64,000 nucleotides of DNA, taken from Hespellia sp. (GTDB lineage Bacteria > Bacillota > Clostridia > Lachnospirales > Lachnospiraceae). The DNA lies in contig JAQUVD010000010.1 of assembly GCA_028693555.1 (NCBI GenBank), positions 1 to 64,000 of the forward strand, given 5' to 3'. The notes below the pieces were generated by a model. The model did not search any database, was not told where the DNA came from, and saw nothing but the letters and a program-made list of their open reading frames with translations. The position numbers and the translations under genes are program-made. Positions 29,451 to 38,645 of this stretch are shown here, piece after piece; positions within the stretch are counted from its first letter, which is position 1; each line of letters starts with the position of its first letter.

Positions 29451-29527
29451 ATAGTATGTAACTTTTCGGGAGGCATTCACTATACATAACACCAATGGGG
29501 TGGCTATGTGTATGAATGTTTCCTTTT
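29451..29527 (+). promoter_or_regulatory. Ribonucleic antiterminator (RAT) overlapping a terminator, GlcT type
   Basis: A terminator stem CATTCA..TATACATA.CACC pairs with GGTG..TATGTGTA..TGAATG (about 29474-29519), followed by CCTTTTTT. A RAT-like element (about 29451-29482, core TATGTAACTTTTCGGGAGGC) overlaps its left arm. The element resembles the ptsG RAT bound by GlcT. An antiterminator gene of that family lies two genes down (31785-32615), which supports glucose-responsive control. Confidence 0.7.
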
Positions 29528-29588
29528 TTATGTAGGAAAACAGATGATGCATAGTACACTCCTCGAAAACGAAAAGGAGAGAGAAAAG

Positions 29589-31748
29589 ATGAAAGACAAA
29601 ATTTTTGGTGTGCTACAGCGTGTGGGACGAAGCTTTATGCTTCCAATCGCAATTCTTCCAGTGGCAGGACTGCTGCTTGGAATTGGAAGTTCCTTTACAA
29701 ATGAGACCACGATTGCAACCTATGGATTGGAAGGGGTGCTGGGAGACGGAACTGTGCTTCATGCACTTCTCGTTATCATGAATTATGTAGGAAATGTTAT
29801 ATTTGCGAATCTGCCACTGATTTTTGCGGTCGGTGTCGCAATCGGTATGGCAAAGAAAGAGAAAGAAGTTGCAGCACTTGCAGCTATGATCGCATATTTT
29901 GTTATGAATACGGCAATCAATGCGATGCTGATCATCAATGGTCAAATTGTGGATGGCGAGATTGCGAAGGATGTATTAGAAGGAACAATTACGACATCAT
30001 GTGGAATCCAGACACTTCAGTTAGGGGTATTTGGCGGTATTATCGTTGGTCTTGGTGTGGCTGCGCTCCATAATCGGTTTTACAAGACGGTTCTTCCGAA
30101 TGCATTGTCATTCTTTGGAGGAACAAGATTTGTCCCAATTATTTCAACCATTGTATATATGTTCGTGGGGATTGCACTTTACTTTGTATGGCCACCGGTA
30201 CAGAATGGAATTTATGCATTGGGTGGACTTGTTTCTGGAAGTGGATATATTGGAACCTTGATTTTCGGATTAATTAAGAGAGCATTGATTCCGTTTGGAC
30301 TTCACCATGTATTCTATATGCCTTTCTGGCAGACTGCGGTTGGCGGAACGATGGAAGTTGCCGGGAAAGTTGTAGAAGGCGGACAGAATATTTTCTTTGC
30401 ACAATTAGCGGATTCTGCCAATATTGCACATTTCAGCGCAGATGCAACCAGATATTTTTCAGGAGAATTTATTTTTATGATCTTTGGGCTTCCGGGAGCG
30501 GCACTTGCAATGTATCGCTGTGCAAAGCCGGAGAAAAGAAAAGCTGCAGGTGGATTACTTCTGTCAGCGGCACTCGCCTGTATGCTGACCGGTATTACAG
30601 AACCGCTTGAGTTTTCATTCCTGTTCGTAGCACCTGCACTTTTTGCCGTTCAAGTCGTACTGGCAGGTTCCGCATACATGATCGCACATATGCTGAATAT
30701 TGCGGTTGGGCTTACATTTTCAGGTGGACTGCTAGACTTCTTCCTGTTTGGTATCTTACAGGGAAACGCAAAGACAAGCTGGATGCTGGTGATTCCGGTT
30801 GGAATTGTGTATTTCTTCTTATACTATTTCATTTTTACATTCCTGATAAAGAAATTTAATTTCAAGACACCGGGCAGAGAAGATGACGATACGGAGACGA
30901 AATTATATACAAAAGCAGATGTGAATGCGCGAAAAGAAATAGGAAAAGATGATGCAGAGGCTGAGGCTGATCCGATGAGTGCTGCGATTACAAGAGGACT
31001 TGGCGGAAAGAAGAATATCAGCGATATTGACTGCTGCGCAACGAGACTTCGCTGCACAGTGAACAAGACAGAACTTGTAAATGATGGTATACTAAAAGCA
31101 ACCGGAGCGTCCGGAGTCGTTCGCAAAGGAGATGGAGTTCAAGTCATCTATGGACCAAATGTAACCGTTATTAAATCGAATCTTGAGGATTATCTTGAGA
31201 CAGCACCGAATGAAGAATATATACCGGAAGCACAGGCGGAGGAAGATGTTGAAGAGACGAAGGAAAAGACGGAAAAAAGGGTGGTAAAGACGATTACGAT
31301 CTCCAGCCCAATTACGGGTATGGCAGCAGATCTGTCCACAACACCCGATGAAGCATTTGCCGGAAGAATGATGGGAGATGGAGCCGTTGTCACACCGGAA
31401 GACGCCGTTGTCGGAGCACCGGAAGATGGAGAAGTTGCATTTGTATTTGAGACGAAGCATGCGGTTGGCTTTATGACAGATTCGGGTGTGAGTCTTTTGA
31501 TTCATGTTGGAGTGGATACCGTGAAATTAAATGGAGAAGGATTTAAAGTACTGGTTGAGAATGGTCAGAAGGTGAAAAAGGGAGAGCCGATGTTAGAGCT
31601 TGATCTTGCATATCTGAAAGAGCACGCCCCTTCCATTGCAACACCGGTACTTTGTACCGAGATGGAAGAGAATATGAAGATTCGTCTGCTGCATGAAGGC
31701 GAGATTGAAGCGGGGGATGCGTTATTTGCAATTGATATCTGCGAGTAG
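29589..31748 (+). CDS. ptsG: PTS glucose-type transporter, EIICBA
   Basis: Imports and phosphorylates glucose or a related sugar using phosphoenolpyruvate. 719 residues in the order IIC-IIB-IIA: about ten membrane segments to residue 420 (including GITEPLEFSFLFVAP), the IIB phospho-cysteine in SDIDCCATRLRC near 480, and the IIA histidine in LLIHVGVDTVKLNG near 640. Start ATG 29589 follows AAAGGAGA at 29574-29581. The frame extends upstream into the attenuator, but without a ribosome site. Maltose or N-acetylglucosamine as substrates cannot be excluded. Confidence 0.88.
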   Translation: MKDKIFGVLQRVGRSFMLPIAILPVAGLLLGIGSSFTNETTIATYGLEGVLGDGTVLHALLVIMNYVGNVIFANLPLIFAVGVAIGMAKKEKEVAALAAMIAYFVMNTAINAMLIINGQIVDGEIAKDVLEGTITTSCGIQTLQLGVFGGIIVGLGVAALHNRFYKTVLPNALSFFGGTRFVPIISTIVYMFVGIALYFVWPPVQNGIYALGGLVSGSGYIGTLIFGLIKRALIPFGLHHVFYMPFWQTAVGGTMEVAGKVVEGGQNIFFAQLADSANIAHFSADATRYFSGEFIFMIFGLPGAALAMYRCAKPEKRKAAGGLLLSAALACMLTGITEPLEFSFLFVAPALFAVQVVLAGSAYMIAHMLNIAVGLTFSGGLLDFFLFGILQGNAKTSWMLVIPVGIVYFFLYYFIFTFLIKKFNFKTPGREDDDTETKLYTKADVNARKEIGKDDAEAEADPMSAAITRGLGGKKNISDIDCCATRLRCTVNKTELVNDGILKATGASGVVRKGDGVQVIYGPNVTVIKSNLEDYLETAPNEEYIPEAQAEEDVEETKEKTEKRVVKTITISSPITGMAADLSTTPDEAFAGRMMGDGAVVTPEDAVVGAPEDGEVAFVFETKHAVGFMTDSGVSLLIHVGVDTVKLNGEGFKVLVENGQKVKKGEPMLELDLAYLKEHAPSIATPVLCTEMEENMKIRLLHEGEIEAGDALFAIDICE

Positions 31749-31784
31749 CATTCTCTGCAGGAAGTATCACTATGGAGGTAAGTC

Positions 31785-32615
31785 ATGTATCGAGTGGGAA
31801 AGGTGTTGAATCACAATGCAGTGATTGTAATATGGTCAGAGGATAATCGGGAATATCTGCTGATGGGAAAAGGCATTGGATTTGGAAAAAAAGTCAGTCA
31901 GGAGATCAAAAAAAGAGAGGAAGATACCGTGTATTCGATGAGGGAGGTTTCAGAGCATGGAAGCGCGAAGGCCATTCTTTCCGACGTGTCGCCGGAGTGT
32001 CTGGAGCTGGCGGATGAGCTTTTGGGAAAAGCGGAAAAAGAATTCGGTGTGATTGACCGTTCCATCCTTTTTCCAATGGCAGACCATATTGCATATGCGC
32101 TCAAACGTATTCGCGCCGGAGAACAGATCAGCAATCCATTGACGGACGACATCCGGGTACTATTCTATAAGGAATATAAGGTGGCAGGAGAACTAAAGGC
32201 GCTGGTCGGAGATCGAATGGGACTTTGCATCGATGAACATGAGATTGGATATGTTGCATTGCATATACATTCTGCAATTGATGCAGAGAAGGTTTCCCAG
32301 TCGATGCAGATGGCGAGAGCGGTGCGAGAATGTGTCTCGATAGTGGAGCAGGATACCGGCAAAGAAATTGATGTATCCACACTCGCGTATAACCGTCTGA
32401 TGAATCATGTGCGCTATATGGTTGCGCGAGTACATACGGGCGAGAAACTGAAGGTCAGCATGAATGACTATATGCAGGTGAAGCATCCGCTCTCGTTTGA
32501 GACAGCGAAGAAGATCTGCGATGAGATGGGGCGCAGTCTCAATTGCCAGTTTGAGGAGATAGAAATCGGGTACCTTGCCATGCATATTGAACGCTCGACA
32601 GAGCAGGAAAAATAA
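31785..32615 (+). CDS. BglG-family transcriptional antiterminator (GlcT/LicT-like)
   Basis: 276 residues: RNA-binding CAT domain (MYRVGKVLNHNAVIVIW, to about 60), then two PTS-regulation domains with candidate phospho-histidines in MADHIAYAL, DEHEIGYVALHIHSA, YNRLMNHVRYMVAR and IGYLAMHIERS. PTS phosphorylation of such proteins controls dimerisation and RAT binding. The RAT-like element upstream of ptsG is the likely target, making this an autoregulated pair. GGAGG sets the ATG. Confidence 0.88.
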   Translation: MYRVGKVLNHNAVIVIWSEDNREYLLMGKGIGFGKKVSQEIKKREEDTVYSMREVSEHGSAKAILSDVSPECLELADELLGKAEKEFGVIDRSILFPMADHIAYALKRIRAGEQISNPLTDDIRVLFYKEYKVAGELKALVGDRMGLCIDEHEIGYVALHIHSAIDAEKVSQSMQMARAVRECVSIVEQDTGKEIDVSTLAYNRLMNHVRYMVARVHTGEKLKVSMNDYMQVKHPLSFETAKKICDEMGRSLNCQFEEIEIGYLAMHIERSTEQEK

Positions 32616-32651
32616 AATGAATGCGGTTCTTGTGAGGCTGCGTCTCTCGAT

Positions 32652-32692
32652 AAAAACCCCGCAATCCAGATTTCAAGGATTGCGGGGTTTTT
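32652..32692. terminator. Bidirectional terminator between the antiterminator gene and rpn
   Basis: A 16-pair stem (32652-32667 with 32677-32692), CCCCGCAATCC core, flanked by an A-run and a T-run so that it works in both directions. It is the copy-B counterpart of the tRNA-Cys terminator. Confidence 0.85.
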
Positions 32693-32713
32693 GTACGATA
32701 TAGTTGAGGAGAA

Positions 32714-33586
32714 TTAATGATGTTTGTATGTTTCTATTTCCTTTTCCAATTCTCTAATTCTTGCTTCGGCAGCGTCTGCTCGCTTGCGTTCTGTCGAGGC
32801 ATTTTGACGTTCTTTTTCTGTGTTGATACGTTCCATGGCAGCAGCTTCTTCTCGAATCATTTCCTCACGTTCTGCAATCTTCATATATTCAATAGACACC
32901 TCCTTGTTGGATTTTACTTCATCTACGATTGTTTGAATGCTGCGAAGCTGTTCGTTGGTTGCATTCTGAACATTGGTATCTTCCATATAGTGTAAAAGCG
33001 CTTTTAAATCGGCTGGTGGATTTCCCTCCGTACCCTTGGTGTACAAAAATAGGGTACTGGCACCATCGTTGTAGGGGAGAGTAGGAACCTCCACACATTG
33101 ATTACGAATCGTGTATACCATTCGATTTAATCCAAATGGATCAAAGGGAGAAATGATGATTACAAATACCTGTTTTAGATATTTATAACTGTCTCCGGAT
33201 TTTAAGCATCCCATATCAATCTTTGCATGATAGAAGCGAACACGTTTTGGAAGTTCCTTTTTCTTGCTTTCGCCATTTTCAGCTTCGACATCATAGATAG
33301 AGCCTACTTCCTGTGCATCCGGCTGCTCTTCAACATACACATCAATTCTAGTTCCGTGCATTTGTGGTGTGATTCCATAATACACCTTCTGCGGAACGAT
33401 TGTAATTGACTTGAGCTTAATTTTTAAAATAATGTCTAAAAGCTCTTTGAAAAAAGGTTCTCCCCATTCGGGAGAAGATGATACCTTGTTCAACAGAAAA
33501 TCGTCCAGCAGATTCAGATTTTCTAATTGATGTGTGACAACCGGAACATTCAAATTTTGAACATTCTTCTCTTGTGACATTTCCAT
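32714..33586 (-). CDS. Rpn/PD-(D/E)XK nuclease-family putative transposase
   Basis: 290 residues of the PDDEXK_2 / Rpn type, a family of recombination-promoting nucleases common in Lachnospiraceae and often multicopy. Visible: N-terminal LLDDFLLNKV and FFKELLDIILKIK, the core TRIDVYVEEQ (Asp) followed by SIYDVEAENGE (D..E.E pattern), VRFYHAKIDMGCLKSGDSY and VFVIIISPFDPFG. The C-terminal third is a charged coiled coil. GGAGG at 33597-33601 sets the ATG at 33586. A deleted copy lies at 28318-28455. Confidence 0.82.
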   Translation of the reverse strand: MEMSQEKNVQNLNVPVVTHQLENLNLLDDFLLNKVSSSPEWGEPFFKELLDIILKIKLKSITIVPQKVYYGITPQMHGTRIDVYVEEQPDAQEVGSIYDVEAENGESKKKELPKRVRFYHAKIDMGCLKSGDSYKYLKQVFVIIISPFDPFGLNRMVYTIRNQCVEVPTLPYNDGASTLFLYTKGTEGNPPADLKALLHYMEDTNVQNATNEQLRSIQTIVDEVKSNKEVSIEYMKIAEREEMIREEAAAMERINTEKERQNASTERKRADAAEARIRELEKEIETYKHH

Positions 33587-33861
33587 ATTCTGTTTTCCTC
33601 CTTCACAGGAGGCTCATCTTTTTCATCCACTCCTGCTTTTTCTTTTTTGAGATTTTCAGCATAGAGTTTTTGAAATGATAAGTTGAATCTTAGATGGCAA
33701 GCTGCCTAGAAATATTTCAAGATTTTATGCTTATATGTATTGTAACAAAAATATATGAAAATGCAAGAAGAAAAGAAATATTTATTGGATATGATGTGGA
33801 GAAAAATACAAAAATGTGATACCTTTATTTTAAAGAGACGATAAAAGATGAGAGGAACAAC

Positions 33862-33988
33862 ATGCAGCTACGCTGTGGTAATGCAACGATATATTACGAA
33901 GAATACGGAACTGCCGGGCAGCAGACCATGATTCTGCTTCATGGGAACAATGATGATTATACCTACTTTCCAAATCAGATTGCGTATT
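33862..33988 (+). pseudogene. Truncated alpha/beta hydrolase (copy B)
   Basis: The first 42 codons match the intact hydrolase at 28690 with a handful of substitutions, through LLHGN, then homology stops at 33988. The frame happens to stay open to 34161 with unrelated sequence that overlaps the next gene. The catalytic Ser, Asp and His are missing, so it is non-functional. Confidence 0.85.
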
Positions 33989-34033
33989 GTATAATAATTT
34001 TGACAAAGAGGTCATTTCTTTTGGGTAAAACAC

Positions 34034-34075
34034 TGGAAATGGTCTCTTGTTTCGTATATAATAAACCCAAGAGAC
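34034..34075 (+). promoter_or_regulatory. Promoter of the selenium operon with an embedded dyad
   Basis: TGGAAA (34034-34039), 17-base spacer, TATAAT (34057-34062). A perfect 8-base inverted repeat, GTCTCTTG (34042-34049) and CAAGAGAC (34068-34075), is centred on the -10 box, so a bound protein would block polymerase. A second, imperfect dyad (GAG.CATTTC with GAAATG.CTC) lies just upstream near 34008-34046. A stray TTGACA at 34000 has no matching -10. Confidence 0.55.
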
Positions 34076-34123
34076 AAAATTATTTTAGGATATCAGAAAA
34101 ATATTTAGAAGAAAGGGGAATAC

Positions 34124-34360
34124 ATGAGGAGAAAAGAGAGGCATCTTGTAATTTCCTTTGAAGCTACGACGATGGCGATGATGATGGAAGAACTTTGTAA
34201 AAAGCAGCATATGCCCGGCAGAATCATTCCACTTCCACCGGTTATTTCCGCGGGATGTGGTCTGGCGTGGATGGCGGAAGCGGAGAATGAAAAAATGTGG
34301 GAAGCATTTATGCAGGAACATGGAATTGTCAGTGAATCCATACAGTTTGTTGAAATATAG
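34124..34360 (+). CDS. DUF3343 protein (putative Se/S carrier)
   Basis: 78 residues: [21 protein letters not shown], then [18 protein letters not shown] with the conserved Cys-Gly. DUF3343 proteins are small, usually next to selD and yedF, and are predicted to carry selenium or sulfur on the cysteine. It is the first gene of the selenium operon; selD starts 14 bases after it. The AGGGG ribosome site supports the ATG. Confidence 0.85.
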   Translation: MRRKERHLVISFEATTMAMMMEELCKKQHMPGRIIPLPPVISAGCGLAWMAEAENEKMWEAFMQEHGIVSESIQFVEI

Positions 34361-34374
34361 AAGCGGAGAATGAG

Positions 34375-35394
34375 ATGGAAGAAATATTATTTTGCAAGAG
34401 TGGAGGCTGCACAGCGAAGCTTGGCGCGGGTGCGCTGCATCATGTGCTCTCCAAATTAGAAAAGAGAGAGGATGAAAATCTGATTGTGGGATTTGATTCT
34501 TCGGATGATGCGGCGGTCTATCGATTGTCGGATGAGATTGCAGTTGTTCAGACACTGGATTTTTTTCCTCCGATGATAGAGGACCCTTATCTGTTTGGAC
34601 AGATTGCGGCGACGAACGCACTGAGTGATATTTATGCAATGGGCGGGACGGTGAAGACGGCGCTGAATATTGTGTGTTTCCCGGAGACAATGGATCTGAA
34701 TATACTTGGAAAAATTCTGCAGGGTGGAAATGATAAGGTGCTCGAGGCGGGTGGAAGCCTTGCAGGTGGTCATTCGATTCACGACCCGGAAGTGAAATAT
34801 GGACTTTCTGTGATGGGGACAGTTCATCCGGATCATATCCTGAAAAATAATGGCTGTCAGGAAGGGGACGTCCTATTATTGACGAAGCCGCTTGGTGTCG
34901 GAATTGTCTGTACAGCGCTTCGGATGAAGGCGGCAAGTGAGCACGCGGCAGAGCAGGCGATTGCGTCCATGACGACTCTGAATAAGTATGCGGCTGAGAT
35001 TTTTCGGGAGTATGAAGTGCATGCCTGCACAGACGTGACGGGGTTCGGATTTCTGGTACATCTGCTCGAGATGCTGGATGGCTCCTATTCTGCATGCGTT
35101 GACAGCAGTCAGATTCCCTATATATCAGAATGCAGGGAGTATATAGAAGCGTTCTATCTGACCGGGGCAGCGCAAAAGAACCGCAATCATGCAGGAAACC
35201 GCGTGGAATTTCGGCGAAAGGATCCAGTCATGGAAGAGCTCCTGTTTGATGCGCAGACGTCAGGTGGTCTGCTGGTGAGTGTGCCGGCAAAGCAGGTAGG
35301 AGAAATTTTGGGAAGATTTCACGGGCAGGGAATGCTCTGCAGCATGGTCGGACGGATTATGAAGAAAAAAGAAAAAGATATTTATGTAGAATAA
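34375..35394 (+). CDS. selD: Selenide, water dikinase
   Basis: Makes selenophosphate from selenide and ATP. 339 residues; active-site [10 protein letters not shown] has Cys where many anaerobes use selenocysteine, and no in-frame TGA is present. Other motifs: [57 protein letters not shown] and [15 protein letters not shown]. Selenophosphate would feed the selenium cofactor of the hydroxylase encoded downstream; a role in tRNA or selenoprotein synthesis is also possible, but selA and selB are not in the window. Confidence 0.95.
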   Translation: MEEILFCKSGGCTAKLGAGALHHVLSKLEKREDENLIVGFDSSDDAAVYRLSDEIAVVQTLDFFPPMIEDPYLFGQIAATNALSDIYAMGGTVKTALNIVCFPETMDLNILGKILQGGNDKVLEAGGSLAGGHSIHDPEVKYGLSVMGTVHPDHILKNNGCQEGDVLLLTKPLGVGIVCTALRMKAASEHAAEQAIASMTTLNKYAAEIFREYEVHACTDVTGFGFLVHLLEMLDGSYSACVDSSQIPYISECREYIEAFYLTGAAQKNRNHAGNRVEFRRKDPVMEELLFDAQTSGGLLVSVPAKQVGEILGRFHGQGMLCSMVGRIMKKKEKDIYVE

Positions 35395-35406
35395 AGGGGA
35401 AAAATG

Positions 35407-35994
35407 ATGAGTGAACAGATAGATGCGAGAGGAATGGCTTGTCCGCTTCCTGTCATTGAGACAAAGAAAATGACAGAAAAGATGCAGCCGGGTGAGAAGG
35501 TAGAGGTCTTGGTGGATAATGAAATTGCGGTTCAGAATCTGAAGAAGTTTGCAGCGCAGAGAAATTATCCGGTGCAGGCAGAGCAAAAAGAGGACCATGT
35601 ATTTTCGGTATGCATGACCGTACAGGAGGAGATTCCATGTGAATTGTCGGAAATCCGTCAGGACGAGCTGGTTGTTCTGAGTGCAGGTGTGATGGGAACA
35701 GGCGAGGACGAACTGGGAAAGGCACTGATGAAGGCATTTGTATTTGCCCTTACGAAACAGGATCACTATCCGCAGACGGTCCTATTATATAATGGAGGTG
35801 CATTTTTGTCATGTGAAGGTTCGGATTCACTGGAAGATCTAAAATTCTTAGAGGCGCAGGGAACAGAGATTCTGACCTGTGGAACCTGCCTGAATTACTA
35901 CGGACTGGGAGAGAAACTTGCGGTTGGCGATGTGACGAATATGTATGATATTGTAGAGCGGATGCAGAAAAGTGGCAAGATCATCCGTCCATAA
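35407..35994 (+). CDS. yedF: Sulfurtransferase-like selenium metabolism protein YedF
   Basis: 195 residues: an N-terminal TusA-like domain (DARGMACPLPVIETKK, with the CPxP motif cysteine) and a C-terminal DsrE-like domain with LSCEGSDSLEDL and EILTCGTCLNYYG. It probably relays selenium as a persulfide-type species. AAGGGGA at 35394-35400 favours the second of two adjacent ATGs (35407; the other is 35404). It sits 12 bases after selD, typical of selenium-trait operons. Confidence 0.9.
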   Translation: MSEQIDARGMACPLPVIETKKMTEKMQPGEKVEVLVDNEIAVQNLKKFAAQRNYPVQAEQKEDHVFSVCMTVQEEIPCELSEIRQDELVVLSAGVMGTGEDELGKALMKAFVFALTKQDHYPQTVLLYNGGAFLSCEGSDSLEDLKFLEAQGTEILTCGTCLNYYGLGEKLAVGDVTNMYDIVERMQKSGKIIRP

Positions 35995-36037
35995 TACAGG
36001 CGTTTAGAATCATTTCGGATAAGAGAGGAGATACAGG

Positions 36038-36871
36038 ATGTCTGAGCGAATCATTGTCCGTGGCGGTGGAGATCTTGCCACGGGAACAATTTACAAATTA
36101 TATAAAAGTGGATTTCAGGTGCTGGTGCTTGAGACGGATTACCCATCTGCAATCCGGAGAAACGTGGCATTTTCAGAGGCTGTTTACGAAGGAAGGCAGC
36201 AGGTGGAGGATGTCACCTGTTACCGCGCTGACACGCTGGAAGAAGCAGAGGCGATGCTCGCAGCGGGCAGGCTGGTCCTGCTGGTTGATCCGGCGGGAAA
36301 GAGCATTCCGATTTTTCAGCCGTTTGCTGTTGTTGATGCAATCCTTGCGAAGAAGAATCTGGGTACAGATAAATCGATGGCGGAGCTTACAGTGGGAGTA
36401 GGACCGGGGTTTACCGCAGGGGTGGATGTCGATGTTGTCGTGGAGACGAAGCGTGGTCATCAGCTCGGGCGTCTGCTCTATGAAGGTGCTGCGATTGCAA
36501 ATACCGGAATTCCGGGAATTGTGGGAGGATATGGACGGGAGCGGGTCATTCATTCTCCTGCACAGGGAACTATGGAAAATATCTGTCATATTACAGATAT
36601 GGTGGAAGCAAACCAGATAATTGCTCTGATTCATACAAAGGAGGGCAATGTCCCGGTAAAAGCCGGGATTTCCGGTCTGCTTCGCGGATTTATCCGTGAT
36701 GGTTATCCGGTGACAAAGGGATTTAAGATTGCAGATGTAGATCCGAGAGCAGACGAATATCAGAAATGCTTTACGATTTCGGATAAAGCGAGATGTATCG
36801 GCGGCGGTGTGCTGGAGGCCATCCTGCATGCGCTGGCAGAGAAAGAACGTGGGGAAAAGAAAGAAGGATGA
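36038..36871 (+). CDS. yqeB: Selenium-dependent molybdenum hydroxylase accessory protein YqeB
   Basis: 277 residues of the YqeB/EF2563 family, found with selenium-dependent molybdenum hydroxylases. It opens IIVRGGGDLATGTIYKLYKSGF, a Rossmann-like XdhC-related fold, with TVGVGPGFTAGVDVDVVVETKRGHQLG in the middle and RCIGGGVLEAILHAL at the end. Its relatives insert or protect the sulfido/selenido ligand of the Mo centre. The ribosome site AGAGGAG precedes the ATG; the next gene overlaps its stop region. Confidence 0.9.
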   Translation: MSERIIVRGGGDLATGTIYKLYKSGFQVLVLETDYPSAIRRNVAFSEAVYEGRQQVEDVTCYRADTLEEAEAMLAAGRLVLLVDPAGKSIPIFQPFAVVDAILAKKNLGTDKSMAELTVGVGPGFTAGVDVDVVVETKRGHQLGRLLYEGAAIANTGIPGIVGGYGRERVIHSPAQGTMENICHITDMVEANQIIALIHTKEGNVPVKAGISGLLRGFIRDGYPVTKGFKIADVDPRADEYQKCFTISDKARCIGGGVLEAILHALAEKERGEKKEG

Positions 36872-36873
36872 AA

Positions 36874-37995
36874 ATGATTTATGCGGATTATGCGGCAACG
36901 TCCGGATATGTGCCGGAATGTGTGAGGAGTGCGGTGATGAATGCATTTGCACACCCTGGAAATGCGGGGCGGGGAGCACATGAGCAGGCACTCGGTGCAG
37001 GAAGAATTCTTTTGGATACGAGAAGATCCATTGCAGAATTCTTTGATGCGCCGTCCCCTTCCGGAGTGGTTTTTACGAGTGGTATGACAGAGAGCCTTAA
37101 TACCGTGATCAAAGGAATCCTGACCAAAGAAGATCATGTCATTACGACCTGGGCGGAACACAACAGTGTGCTGCGTCCATTGTATGAACTGCAGGATCAG
37201 GGGATGGGACTGACTATTACAGATCCGGATGTCACACAGATCAGCAGGCACCTGCAGGAGAATACGCGTATGGTGATCATGACACATGGCTCGAATGTGA
37301 CAGGAGCTGTCTACGATATAGAGGCGGTAGGAAATTTCTGCAGAGAACAAGATATCCTGTTTGTGGTAGATACGGCACAGACGGCGGGGCATTTTCCCGT
37401 TTCTATGAAAAAAGCCGCAATTGATGTCTTATGCTTTACCGGTCACAAGGGTCTTTGTGGTCCACAGGGAACCGGGGGCATGTGCATCGGTGAAGGGGTT
37501 CGGATTCGGCCACTCAAGACAGGCGGGACCGGAATGGATTCCTTTTCACGAAAGAATCCAAAGCATCTTCCGGAGTCATTGGAAGCGGGCACGATGAATA
37601 TTCCCGGCATTGCGGGATTGTGTGCGGCGGTAGGTCAGTTCTCTGAAACTGGTGTCAGACAGCGCTGCAAAAGAGAACAAAAGCTTGCCAAACGATTCTG
37701 GCAGGGGGTGAAATCCATAAAGGACATCCGGCTCTATGGTGATTTTTCGGATTTTCAGAACAGGACTGCGATTGTATCACTCAATATCGGCAGCTATCCA
37801 TCTGCCTCTGTCAGTGATGAATTAGAGCAGCGTTTTGGTATCCTTACACGTTTTGGCGCGCACTGCGCACCACTGGTGCAGGATCATTTTGGAACGAGAG
37901 AACAGGGAATGGTCCGGTTCTCTTTCGGATTTGAAACGACGCAGGACGAGGTAGATGCCTGTATCAGAGTAGTGAGGATACTAGCGGAAGAATGA
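36874..37995 (+). CDS. Cysteine desulfurase / selenocysteine lyase-like, class V aminotransferase
   Basis: PLP enzyme of 373 residues. MIYADYAATSGYVPE opens it; the Schiff-base lysine is in CFTGHKGLCGPQGTGG, and the catalytic cysteine in TRFGAHCAPLVQDHFGT. In this setting it should mobilise selenium or sulfur for the molybdenum cofactor. GAAGG at 36863-36867 lies 6 bases before ATG 36874; the ATG at 36868 abuts it. The start overlaps the end of yqeB almost directly. Confidence 0.85.
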   Translation: MIYADYAATSGYVPECVRSAVMNAFAHPGNAGRGAHEQALGAGRILLDTRRSIAEFFDAPSPSGVVFTSGMTESLNTVIKGILTKEDHVITTWAEHNSVLRPLYELQDQGMGLTITDPDVTQISRHLQENTRMVIMTHGSNVTGAVYDIEAVGNFCREQDILFVVDTAQTAGHFPVSMKKAAIDVLCFTGHKGLCGPQGTGGMCIGEGVRIRPLKTGGTGMDSFSRKNPKHLPESLEAGTMNIPGIAGLCAAVGQFSETGVRQRCKREQKLAKRFWQGVKSIKDIRLYGDFSDFQNRTAIVSLNIGSYPSASVSDELEQRFGILTRFGAHCAPLVQDHFGTREQGMVRFSFGFETTQDEVDACIRVVRILAEE

Positions 37996-38021
37996 AACGA
38001 TAGAAGAAAGGAGAGAGACAG

Positions 38022-38645
38022 TTGATCATTGCAGTTGTAGGAGCCGGTGGAAAGACAACACATATCCATGAGCTTGAAGAAAAATACCGGAACCGGGGGA
38101 AACGTGTGCTCATTACGACAACGACGCACATGATGCAGGAGGCGGGCTGCGTCCTGTCGGAAGATGCGGAGGCAATCAGGCGCCAGCTGGGCGAAAATGG
38201 GACCTGTATGGCTGGAAATGCAGCAGAGGATGGAAAAATCGGAGCTTTTTCAGCGGACTTTTTTGCGAAAATCCGGCAGGAAGCGGATATTGTGCTTGTG
38301 GAGGCGGATGGGTCGAAGAGACTTCCGGTCAAAGCACCGGCAGAGCATGAACCTGTGATTCCAAACGGATGTGACCGGATTGACGTGGTGATGGGATTAA
38401 GTGCGATTGGAAAGCGGCTGAAGGATGCAGCGCACCGCAAGGAACGGGTGATGGAATTGACGGGGCTGTCAGAGGAGCATATTCTGACAGCGGGAGATCT
38501 TCGGGACATTATTATGAAGGGGTATGTCATGCCTCTTCGAGAAAAGTATCCCGAATGTGAGGTGCGCATCTACCCCGGACAGGTTCGTACATTGTATGAA
38601 CAGGTGATTGCGGAGATTCTGAAGAAAGAAGATATAGATGGATGA
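38022..38645 (+). CDS. yqeC: Selenium-dependent hydroxylase accessory protein YqeC
   Basis: 207 residues, P-loop protein: IIAVVGAGGKTTHIHEL at the very N-terminus, TTTTHMM, VEADGSKRLPVKAPAEHEPVI, VMGLSAIG. The start is a TTG at 38022, chosen because AAAGGAGA (38007-38014) lies 7 bases upstream and the P-loop begins immediately after. YqeC is required for the active form of these hydroxylases in other bacteria, though its reaction is not settled. The last 4 bases overlap mocA. Confidence 0.88.
   Translation: MIIAVVGAGGKTTHIHELEEKYRNRGKRVLITTTTHMMQEAGCVLSEDAEAIRRQLGENGTCMAGNAAEDGKIGAFSADFFAKIRQEADIVLVEADGSKRLPVKAPAEHEPVIPNGCDRIDVVMGLSAIGKRLKDAAHRKERVMELTGLSEEHILTAGDLRDIIMKGYVMPLREKYPECEVRIYPGQVRTLYEQVIAEILKKEDIDG

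Larger units (their letters stand above)
32652..33988 (+). repeat. Segmental duplication, copy B (long)
   Basis: Direct repeat of 28261-28816, about 4.4 kb downstream of it. It contains the complete rpn gene, the shared intergenic stretch (33622-33861), and only the first 42 codons of the hydrolase, ending abruptly after GCGTATT at 33988. Recombination between the copies would remove the hydrolase, ptsG and antiterminator genes. Confidence 0.85.

Noticed and set aside
33862-34161. 99-residue ORF starting like the alpha/beta hydrolase
   Set aside because: Homology stops at 33988; the rest is chance reading across a promoter and into the DUF3343 gene.
34375-35394. Selenocysteine at the SelD active site
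   Set aside because: The active-site codon is a cysteine codon and there is no in-frame TGA.
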